Positions 9,477 through 15,579 of a stretch of 64,000 nucleotides of DNA are shown piece after piece; positions within the stretch are counted from its first letter, which is position 1, and the number at the start of each line of letters is the position of its first letter. Location: the NCBI GenBank assembly GCA_963809245.1, contig CAWEIU010000007.1:175129-239128 (forward strand), in the 5' to 3' direction. The DNA is from Roseiarcus sp963809245. Its GTDB lineage: Bacteria; Pseudomonadota; Alphaproteobacteria; Rhizobiales; Beijerinckiaceae. The notes under the pieces are model-generated. The model was given only the letters and a program-made list of their open reading frames with translations. It searched no databases and was not told where the DNA came from. A program made the position numbers and the translations under genes.

Positions 9477-9587
9477 ACTCCCTCCCCCGCTCGCGGGAGA
9501 GGGCTGGGGTGAGGGGCTTGGTGATCGGCCGAAGACTTGCGGCTCCCCACCAATGGCGGGTGCGAGCGGGGAGAAGGGATCCAAGCT

Positions 9588-9752
9588 CGTCAACGCCCAG
9601 TCGAGCCTTGCGTCAAATCTCCGCATGATTTCGTCAAGCGGCGTCAATCTATGTCAAGCCTCGTCAAGGCTTCGCTTGACGCTCGCCCCTGCAATGTCAG
9701 CAGGTTAAGCCGCTGCGCATTGACGAAAGCCGCCTCCGCGCGAATGCCTTGA
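9588..9752. promoter_or_regulatory. Helically phased GTCAA direct-repeat array
   Basis: GTCAA begins at 9588, 9611, 9632, 9642, 9652 and 9662. The last four are exactly 10 bp apart and the earlier ones about 21-23 bp apart, so all face roughly one side of the helix. TTGAC, its reverse complement, occurs at 9675, 9719 and 9748. Direct repeats at 10-11 bp are typical of OmpR/PhoB-type response-regulator sites. Nothing shows which protein binds or which gene is controlled; the nearest downstream gene starts at 10389. Confidence 0.45.
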
Positions 9753-9902
9753 CGCCGCGGCCTCGCTTCGGCGCGGCAACCGAAGGACAAGAGTAGCTGG
9801 CGTTTGGCGAATCGGGAAGGAATTGTCGGTGGCGGCTTTGGCGAAAGCCTCGCGATGGCCGCCGCGCGCTACCTGACCCCGCCTGGGCGGCCGCGTTCGC
9901 CG

Positions 9903-9984
9903 CGTTTCGGCAGAGAGCGCAGTCGACCTCATGGAAGCCAAAACTTCCGAAGCCAAGAGGTCGGCGGCGCGGTGGGTCGGCGGG
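9903..9984. repeat. Palindromic repeat family A, copy 1 (partial)
   Basis: It shares the block running from TTTCGGCAGAGAGCGC through GTCGACCTCATGGAAGCC to CTTCCGAAGCCAAGAGG with copies at 13393 and 14193. The right arm is damaged: the CATCCATGAG segment is missing, while GGTGGGTCGGCGGG at the end is kept. Confidence 0.75.
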
Positions 9985-10014
9985 TGGGGGCCGCAAGGCG
10001 GTTACGTGAAAACG

Positions 10015-10141
10015 TCTTTGCGACCGGAGCGAAGCAAACCAGCGATCGAGGCCTCGCCAGCAGATCGCGAGGCGTTCCGTGGGCGCCTCAATCGCGTGCC
10101 GCCTCGATCTCTGGATCGCCGCGCTGCGCTCGCGATGACGG
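10015..10141. repeat. Palindromic repeat family B, copy 1
   Basis: The GCGACCGGAGCGAAGCAA...CGCGATGACG type has the same order of segments as the better-preserved copy at 11231-11363: GATCGAGGCCTCGCCAGCA, then CGTGGGCGCCTCAATCG, then CTGGATCGCCGCGCT. Family B is the common GTCATTGCGAGCGGAGCG intergenic element of many bacterial genomes. Confidence 0.75.
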
Positions 10142-10388
10142 CAAAGGTCCGGTTCAATCAAGGCGACGGATGCCTCCGGTAGAGCGCGCGTCAGTGACGA
10201 ATCTATACCGGGCCGCAATTCGATCGACGCCGCACGGTAGGCGCTTTTTGAAATTATTTTGCGGGGCGCTCGCACCGCGAAACAACTCTTTTGCGCAATG
10301 CATGGAGGCGCCGATCTGCGACTGTCGCGAAACCAATCGCAGCCCACGAGGCCGAACTCTTCACCCGTTCAGGCAGCAGGAGGAGACG

Positions 10389-11078
10389 ATGAAGGTCCTA
10401 ATGGTCATCACCTCGCACGACCAACTGGGAAACACCGGCCGCAAGACCGGCTTCTGGCTCGAGGAGCTCGCAGCTCCCTATTATGTGTTCAAGGAGGCTG
10501 GGGCCGAGATCACGCTCGCGTCGCCGAAGGGCGGTCGTCCACCGCTCGATCCTAGGAGCAACGACCCCGAATTCCGCACCGACCTCACGCGCCGTTTCGA
10601 GCAGGACGCCGCTGCGGAAGCTCAGCTCGACAAAACGGTTCGGCTCGACAGCGTCAAACAGCAGGATTTCGACACCGTCTTCTATCCCGGCGGCCACGGC
10701 CCGATGTGGGATCTCGCCGAAGACCCGAACTCGGCTAAGCTCATCGAGTCCTTCATCGCCGCCGGTAAGCCGATCGCTCTGGTGTGTCACGCGCCGGGAG
10801 TGCTGCGTCACGTCGAGACGCCGGACGGCAAGCCCCTGGTTCAAGGCAAGACCGTCACCGGATTCACCAACGGCGAGGAGGCCGCCGTCGGTCTCACGAA
10901 AGTCGTGCCCTTTCTTGTCGAAGACGAGATGCTGAGACTCGGCGCCGTCTTCGCGAAGAAGGCGGACTGGGCGGTCTACGTGGTCAACGACGGCCTGTTG
11001 ACGACCGGTCAAAATCCAGCATCCTCAGGGCCGGGCGCGAAGGCCCTCCTCGAGAAGCTCAATGCGATGAGGAAGTGA
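10389..11078 (+). CDS. DJ-1/PfpI superfamily protein (Hsp31-like type 1 glutamine amidotransferase fold)
   Basis: The frame is open further upstream, but ATG 10389 is preceded by AGGAGGAGACG and starts the family sequence MKVLMVITSHDQLGNTGRKT, giving 229 aa. Conserved elements are FYPGGHGPMWDLAED and ALVCHAPGVL, with the nucleophile-elbow Cys near residue 133. The long insertion around GFWLEELAAPYYVFKEAG, whose Glu faces the Cys, is typical of the Hsp31/YDR533C-like branch. These are glyoxalase III/deglycase or chaperone-like proteins; the exact activity is not fixed by sequence. An intrinsic terminator follows at 11093. Confidence 0.87.
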   Translation: MKVLMVITSHDQLGNTGRKTGFWLEELAAPYYVFKEAGAEITLASPKGGRPPLDPRSNDPEFRTDLTRRFEQDAAAEAQLDKTVRLDSVKQQDFDTVFYPGGHGPMWDLAEDPNSAKLIESFIAAGKPIALVCHAPGVLRHVETPDGKPLVQGKTVTGFTNGEEAAVGLTKVVPFLVEDEMLRLGAVFAKKADWAVYVVNDGLLTTGQNPASSGPGAKALLEKLNAMRK

Positions 11079-11092
11079 GCGCATAAGGATCC

Positions 11093-11121
11093 GGGGAGGC
11101 ATGGATTGGCCTCCCCTTTTT
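11093..11121 (+). terminator. Intrinsic terminator of the PfpI gene
   Basis: GGGGAGGC and GCCTCCCC form an 8-bp perfect stem with an 8-nt loop, followed directly by TTTTT. It starts 15 bp after the stop codon at 11078. This is the best Rho-independent terminator in the window. Confidence 0.85.
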
Positions 11122-11208
11122 GCGCGCTCGCACGCGGCGTTCGTGAGTTAAGCCAGGTCCGAAGCGAAGCGGATCGTTGGGGGTTGCGCTCGATGGTTTG
11201 CGACGCCT

Positions 11209-11363
11209 AGAGCGTTCTGCAGTTACGTGGAACCGTCATTGCGAGCGGAGCGAAGCAATCCAGCGATCGAGGTCTCGCCAGCAAATCGCGAGTCGTTCCG
11301 TGGGCGCCTCAATCGGCGGACGCCTCGATCTCTGGATCGCCGCGCTTCGCTCGCGATGACGAC
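11209..11363. repeat. Palindromic repeat family B, copy 2, with boundary tail
   Basis: It begins with CTAGAGCGTTCTGCAGTTAC (the boundary tail seen at other repeats, here in reverse orientation), then GTCATTGCGAGCGGAGCG, and ends CGCTTCGCTCGCGATGAC. The outer ends are inverted repeats of each other, so the unit can fold on itself. Confidence 0.8.
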
Positions 11364-11457
11364 AGGGGCCCGGCTAAACCTAACGACAGCGTGCCCCCTA
11401 ACCCACAGCTCGTTCATCGTTTTGGCGAGAACGACAACGTTATGAAGAAGGTGACAC

Positions 11458-12267
11458 ATGCCGGCGCGCATTACCGAGTCCCGTCGCCTCTTGGCCATCT
11501 CGCCACATCTGGATGATGTGGTCCTTAGCGTCGGCGGAATTGTCGCACGAGCAGTAGAGAACGGCGCCGACGTTGTCGTGGGAACCGTGTTTACTCAGGA
11601 TAGTCCGCATCCCGCGGTGTCGTCCCCCGTGATTGAAGACCTGAACACACTCTGGAACCTCGGTCCTTCGCCGTTTGCCTTTCGCCGAAGGGAGGACGTC
11701 GCCGCGGTAAGTGCGTTGGGCGCTCGCGTGCTTCATGGCGGCCTCCTTGACGCCATCTATCGAACTGACCGAAAGCGCAATTGCCTCTACCCGACCAGAA
11801 CGGCTGTCTTCTCGGGCCCCTCTCAGGAGGACGACATTTTTCCTGCCCTGAACAAGCTTTTCGCCGATTGGATCGAGGACTTTCAACCCGACAGCATCTT
11901 GTGTCCTTTGGCGGTGGGGCGGCATGTCGATCACATCATCACATCGGAGAGTTTTCGGAGCGTCGCTTTTGCGCGGAATTTGAAGGTCTTCCTATACGAA
12001 GACATTCCCTATTCCACCGGCCGTTTCCCCGAGAAATTTCCTGACTCGGTGGAAGCAGCGCTTGGCAGGACAAAGTGGACTGTCACGAACTCGGAGAGGG
12101 TTTCTGTCGATGTTTCCGCAAAGATCGACGCGATCTTGAAGTACAACTCTCAAATCAACGACCTCTTCGCCAGCGCCGAGGAATTGCAGACTGTTCTCAA
12201 GCGCTACATGGCCTCAGCAAGCCCGGACGGAGAATTTTGCGAAACGATCTGGCTGACCTCGACTTGA
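11458..12267 (+). CDS. PIG-L family deacetylase-like protein
   Basis: 269 aa. The N-terminal SPHLDDVVLSVGG is the zinc-binding AHPDDE-type motif of the PIG-L/LmbE fold, and GRHVDHIITSE supplies the later H-x-x-H pair, so the metal site looks complete. Members remove N-acetyl groups from GlcNAc-containing lipids, glycans, bacillithiol or mycothiol precursors. Substrate unknown. Monocistronic between two repeat clusters; its composition looks slightly more AT-rich than the surrounding genes. Confidence 0.83.
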   Translation: MPARITESRRLLAISPHLDDVVLSVGGIVARAVENGADVVVGTVFTQDSPHPAVSSPVIEDLNTLWNLGPSPFAFRRREDVAAVSALGARVLHGGLLDAIYRTDRKRNCLYPTRTAVFSGPSQEDDIFPALNKLFADWIEDFQPDSILCPLAVGRHVDHIITSESFRSVAFARNLKVFLYEDIPYSTGRFPEKFPDSVEAALGRTKWTVTNSERVSVDVSAKIDAILKYNSQINDLFASAEELQTVLKRYMASASPDGEFCETIWLTST

Positions 12268-12327
12268 ACTGGCCCCCTTTGCGGGCGGCGGAAATACAGC
12301 CTGCGGAACTGGATGACGGTGCATTTT

Positions 12328-12575
12328 GCAATCAGGTCGAACCGTCATTGCGAGGAGCGAAGCGACGAAGCAATCCATGTGTCCGCGTGCCTCATTGGCG
12401 CTGCAATGACGGCAGGAGTTCGTACAAGACGCAAAAAGCTCTAGCGAAGCGCGGCGATCCAGCGACCGAGGCGTCGGCCGATTGACGCGCCCACGGAGCG
12501 ACTCGCTGGCGAGATCCCGGTCACTGGATTGCTCCGCTCGCAAAGACGGTTCCACATAGGTGCAGAACGGTTGAC
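12328..12575. repeat. Two abutting family B palindromic repeats
   Basis: One unit spans about 12340-12416 (GTCATTGCGAGGAGCGAAGC...CTGCAATGACGG). A second, longer one spans about 12430-12575 and ends CGCTCGCAAAGACGGTTCCA with a CTGCAGAACGG-like tail (GGTGCAGAACGG). They fill most of the 400-bp gap between the PIG-L gene and the next gene. Confidence 0.7.
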
Positions 12576-12663
12576 CCGGAGTTGAGGTCCCGTACACGTT
12601 GATATAATTGCCCCTCGCTTTGATCGTTCTATCCTCTCCGACGTCAGGTTGAGAGAGGATGAG

Positions 12664-13047
12664 ATGAATTATCGTCGGACTTCTTTTTGCGCGACCCTTG
12701 GATTGTTTGCGGCTCTGGCCGCTTCGCCCGCTTCCGCCGGGGATGAGCAGTGCATGCCGCTGGCGAAGATTCAGGCGATGGCTGACGCGCATACTCACGT
12801 AACGCCGATGACGTCCGGCCAGTTCAACTTCATGCGCGGCTTCTACATGGCCCTTCCGCCGATGTTGCAAGGCAAACTGCCTGGCTCTGGCGCGCTGCTC
12901 ATCGAACACGACGGCGACCAAGGCGGCTTGGTCTTCTGGACCAAGGGCGTCCTAGCCTGTCGCCCCGCCCCAGTGCCGGAGGCCCTCATCAACGCGTTGA
13001 AGCAGACCACGACCGGCAAGCTGGACGCCGACGGGGACGAGCTATGA
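12664..13047 (+). CDS. Small secreted protein of unknown function
   Basis: ATG 12664 is preceded by GAGAGGATGAG; an upstream TTG at 12649 is less likely. 127 aa with a clear signal peptide (FCATLGLFAALAASPASAGD, cleavage expected after SAG or ASAG). The mature part contains CMPLAKIQAMADAH, FMRGFYMALPP and a C-terminal LACRPAP, and its two Cys may pair. No family firmly recognised. The stop overlaps the next start (ATGA at 13044), linking it to two tiny membrane-peptide ORFs. Confidence 0.7.
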   Translation: MNYRRTSFCATLGLFAALAASPASAGDEQCMPLAKIQAMADAHTHVTPMTSGQFNFMRGFYMALPPMLQGKLPGSGALLIEHDGDQGGLVFWTKGVLACRPAPVPEALINALKQTTTGKLDADGDEL

Positions 13048-13124
13048 TGGCCTTCACCGCAACTTGCGTCGCCGCAGTGCTCGCCGGTTCGCTCCTCTTC
13101 GTCATATTTTCGAGGGAGCCATGA
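13044..13124 (+). CDS. Candidate 26-aa single-pass membrane peptide
   Basis: It overlaps the stop of the secreted-protein gene by ATGA and has GGGGA about 6 bases before ATG. The product MMAFTATCVAAVLAGSLLFV continues IFSREP, one hydrophobic helix with a charged tail. Length and style resemble small subunits such as KdpF or CydX, but no larger partner gene is nearby, so no function can be assigned. Confidence 0.42.
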   Translation: MMAFTATCVAAVLAGSLLFVIFSREP

Positions 13125-13198
13125 GCAGCGCCATCCTCGGCGCCGCGGAGCTCGCGCTCTGCGCCTGGATGTTCTTCGAAATCGCGCGTCGGATGTGA
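13121..13198 (+). CDS. Candidate 25-aa single-pass membrane peptide
   Basis: ATG 13121 overlaps the stop of the preceding sORF by ATGA and follows GAGGGAG closely. The product MSSAILGAAELALCAWMFFE ends IARRM, one hydrophobic helix with a basic end. Two successive ATGA couplings argue that the three ORFs are translated together, but at this length chance is not excluded. Confidence 0.4.
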   Translation: MSSAILGAAELALCAWMFFEIARRM

Positions 13199-13392
13199 CG
13201 ACGGATAGACGCTTTATAACGTCGGCTCACCGGTGAAAGCCGTCGCGGTGGTTCAGCACTGCGGCGGCTCGCCATTTGAGCGGCTCTGCCCGGCATCGAC
13301 GCCTCCCCTCGTCCGCGCCGACCGAGCCGCGCGTCCGCTTCTCCCGAACGAATGCAAAGCGGGTTGGCGGCCGGCGGGGCGGGAACTCACCG

Positions 13393-13567
13393 CGTTTCGG
13401 CAGGGAGCGCCGTCGACCTCATGGAAGCCAAGACTTCCGAAGCCAAGAGGCTGTCAAGGGGCGAAGCCCGCCTGCGGCGGCGCGCTAGTAAAAGCGCGCC
13501 CTTGACAGCCTCTTGGCTTCGGAAAAAAGAGCATCCATGAGGTCGACGGCGCAGTGGGTCGGCGGGG
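13393..13567. repeat. Palindromic repeat family A, copy 2, with nested internal palindrome
   Basis: Outer arms GCGCCGTCGACCTCATGGA (13407-13425) and its exact reverse complement (13534-13552) enclose a second perfect 24-bp inverted repeat (13437-13460 with 13499-13522). The 38-nt centre is rich in GC with a short TAGTAAAA. The flanks TTTCGGCAGGGA and GTGGGTCGGCGGGG are shared with copy 3 at 14193. The internal palindrome is absent from copies 1 and 3. Confidence 0.85.
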
Positions 13568-13598
13568 ACTAAATCGCGGCAGGCCGGAGCAGCGTCAC

Positions 13599-13892
13599 CT
13601 AAACGTCAACGCACCGTGAGGCGTCTCGACGGGCGCCATGGCGGAACCGCAACACCACGACTTCCGCCTCCGCCACTCGATAGTCGATGAAGTAGGGATA
13701 GGGCGTCGCCGCAAGACGACGCACGCCGCGCCTCGTCGTCAGGCGCCCAGCGCGCGGGTGGCTCTCCAGCAGCGCCAAGAGCTCAATAAGGCGGTCGCGA
13801 ACGCTCACGGCCCCTTTCGGAGACCGCTCAGCGAGGTAATCAAGCACGGCTGTGATCTGAGTCGTCGCGCGTCTCGTGAAGCGGACCTTCAA
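13599..13892 (-). CDS. RelE/ParE-family toxin
   Basis: 97 aa, the usual length. It shows the ParE-like order of elements: VRFTRRATTQITAVLDYLAE (strand then long helix), HPRAGRLTTRRGVRRLAATPYPYFIDYRV, and a final strand VVVLRFRHGARR. ParE members inhibit DNA gyrase, RelE members cut mRNA on the ribosome; the sequence fits the ParE/YoeB-like plasmid stabilisation group better, but the target is not proven. Its start overlaps the antitoxin gene stop by ATGA (13889-13892), so the antitoxin is translated first. Confidence 0.85.
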   Translation of the reverse strand: MKVRFTRRATTQITAVLDYLAERSPKGAVSVRDRLIELLALLESHPRAGRLTTRRGVRRLAATPYPYFIDYRVAEAEVVVLRFRHGARRDASRCVDV

Positions 13893-14116
13893 AGGTCATA
13901 CTTCGCCCACATGGCGCGGACCTCGTCGTCCGTCGCCATTTCGCCGCGCCCGACCTCGGCCTCCGCCTCGGCGAGGTCCGCCTCTTCCTCCGGCGTGAGC
14001 ACGATCGCCGGTTGCTCGACGCCCACGAGTCGCAGCAACACGCGCGCGAGTTCGTCCTGCACATCGGCAGGCAAAGCGGAAACCGTTTCGACGGCTTGTT
14101 CGAGCAGGCGGGTCAT
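13889..14116 (-). CDS. Antitoxin partner of the ParE-type toxin
   Basis: ATG at 14116 gives 75 aa; a TTG six codons upstream is less likely. The N-terminal part (MTRLLEQAVETVSALPADVQ) looks helical and could dimerise. The acidic C-terminus (LTPEEEADLAEAEAEVGRGE, then EVRAMWAKYDL) is what would wrap the toxin. The gene-order antitoxin-then-toxin with ATGA overlap is classical. Autoregulation through the upstream region, which contains repeat copy 3, is possible. Confidence 0.82.
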   Translation of the reverse strand: MTRLLEQAVETVSALPADVQDELARVLLRLVGVEQPAIVLTPEEEADLAEAEAEVGRGEMATDDEVRAMWAKYDL

Positions 14117-14192
14117 GCGGGCAGGATAGCGCAAAATCGGCGGACGTGCGAGCGCGGCTGGCGTCGGCAGGCGCCGCTGGGGCTGCGTTGTC

Positions 14193-14286
14193 GCGATTGG
14201 CAGAGAGCGCCGTCGACCTCATGGAAGCCAAAACTTCCGAAGCCAAAGAGCATCCATGAGGGTCGACGGCGCGGTGGGTCGGCGGG
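14193..14286. repeat. Palindromic repeat family A, copy 3
   Basis: Arms GCGCCGTCGACCTCATGGA (14207-14225) and the reverse complement with one extra G (14253-14272) flank a 27-nt centre. With copy 2 it brackets the toxin-antitoxin pair: copy 2 ends 32 bp beyond the toxin stop, and copy 3 starts 76 bp upstream of the antitoxin start. Both lie in the same orientation. Confidence 0.85.
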
Positions 14287-14418
14287 GCTGTCCGCGGTTC
14301 CGTCGACTTCGTGTGGCCGGTAACTTGTCACCGCGGTCTCACGTTGAATTCGGTCTTGAACCATGCGATTGTCTTTTTAAAACGGTGTCTTAGGAGGACG
14401 CCGTCGGGGGGCGGTAGG

Positions 14419-15090
14419 GTGGTTAGCGCGGTTCAAGTATGGAACCCCGACGACTGGGAAATATTCGCTCTGGGCTTGTTACAGGGTCGACATGGCGCTC
14501 TGACGGTCCAAAGAATTCCCGCAGTCCACCAGGGTGATTTTGGGATCGATTTTTACTGCACTGAGCAGGCAGTCGCCTATCAATGCTACGCGGTTCAAGA
14601 ACCGGTCGACATCTCCACTCGAGCGGACCGCCAAAAGAGTTCGACTTCACGACAGCAAGGCAGGACTGAACTGCTGACGCCGACGAGGCTGTCAGAGGGA
14701 GCGTGCCTGAACCGACCGCGGAAGAATTGACTAAGTGGTCAGCGGATCCGCGACGCTCTACCAATGCGACCCGTAAGCCCGACTCCTCAGACGTTCAGGA
14801 GGCCGTCGCCGAGGCTGTGAGATTTTTCCTTCAAGGGAATGCACTCCTAGACGCCCTTCGCTCAAGCGCGCCTGATTACCATGAGCGGTATCGCGGCGCG
14901 CTCCCGTCGTCTGATGTTAGCGGGCCCAGAGGGCGGCCCCGCAGCCGGTGCAATCCTGCGTACCGAACTCGAGAGCTTGGTGAGGGCTATGAAGGACGCT
15001 GCGCCCAATCTCTCGGATGCAAACGCAGATCAGATAGCATTCGGAACGATTTCCGATTGGATTTTGCGTTGCCCTTTGGATTTTCCGTAA
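14419..15090 (+). pseudogene. Remnant of the nuclease-like component of an ABC three-component (ABC-3C-type) system
   Basis: The N-terminal part, in one frame from about GTG 14419, reads NPDDWEIFALGLLQGRHGAL, then HQGDFGIDFY and AVAYQCYAVQEPVDI. This resembles a restriction-nuclease-like domain with D and QCY in the catalytic positions. Sense is lost after about 14630, reappears in another frame at about 14703-14880 (EELTKWSADPRR, AVRFFLQGNALLDAL), and returns to the first frame to the stop at 15090. At about 220 codons it is shorter than I recall for such proteins, so frameshifts plus an internal deletion are likely. Family assignment is from memory of related operons. Confidence 0.6.
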
Positions 15091-15579
15091 GTGCCTACCG
15101 GCGATTTTCTCAAGAACGCAATTTTGGATAGACCGTTCTCTTTCGTGGAGCGGCCAGAGCCAATCGCGGGCGACCTGCGCATGTCATGGGGCATCGCCGT
15201 TCTTCTCCTGAGTTTGCTAAGCAGCCGGGGCAAGAAGGCAACTTTTCGGAAACTTCAGTTCCTTGCTCACGCTGTTCGAATGAGCGAGGGTCGTGAAGAT
15301 GTACGGAAACTTCTTAGAGGCGACCTGCGTCCGATGGACGTCTCGGTCAGGGTCGAGCCCTGGTTAAATCGGGCGGTATCATTCGCCTATTCGTTGAAAA
15401 TTGTGACCGTCGAAAAAGGAAAGTCAGTTGCATTGACTAAAATCGGGATCGACTTAGCAAATTCGATTGCTTCACACAAAGACGTTTTGTCAGAGGAACG
15501 GGTGTTTCTCAGCGAAGTTGCTCCGCGATTGACTGAAGCATTAGTTGATAAAGTTTGGCGGATGGAGGACCGGCCGTGA
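15091..15579 (+). CDS. Middle component of an ABC three-component-type system
   Basis: 162 aa from GTG 15091, directly abutting the preceding stop; it could also begin at ATG 15181. The N-terminal FLKNAILDRPFSFVERPEPI and the central LLLSLLSSRGKKATFRKLQF look like a small winged-helix-type adaptor between nuclease and ATPase components. It is the only intact gene of the locus. Its stop overlaps the ATPase start (GTGA at 15576), showing translational coupling. Base composition is more AT-rich than the flanks. Confidence 0.6.
   Translation: MPTGDFLKNAILDRPFSFVERPEPIAGDLRMSWGIAVLLLSLLSSRGKKATFRKLQFLAHAVRMSEGREDVRKLLRGDLRPMDVSVRVEPWLNRAVSFAYSLKIVTVEKGKSVALTKIGIDLANSIASHKDVLSEERVFLSEVAPRLTEALVDKVWRMEDRP

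Larger units (their letters stand above)
9477..10388. other. 911-bp intergenic region, repeat-rich, no convincing gene
   Basis: No open frame here has a family match or a good ribosome site. The region contains, in order, a C/G-rich palindrome fragment (9478-9516), the GTCAA array (9588-9752), palindrome family A copy 1 (9903-9984) and palindrome family B copy 1 (10015-10141). The last roughly 250 bp before the PfpI gene are featureless to me and probably hold its promoter. Confidence 0.6.

Noticed and set aside
6951..9647. 898-aa minus-strand open frame
   Set aside because: Runs antisense to the MCP and cheW genes, is rich in Arg/Asp/Gly/His typical of GC-rich shadow frames, and has no domain or ribosome site.
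9588..9752. Possible CRISPR array from the GTCAA repeats
   Set aside because: Units are only 5 bp with 10-bp period; no 25-40-bp repeat, no spacers, no cas genes.
9804..10388. N-terminal extension of the PfpI frame
   Set aside because: Crosses two palindromic repeats; family similarity and the ribosome site begin at ATG 10389.
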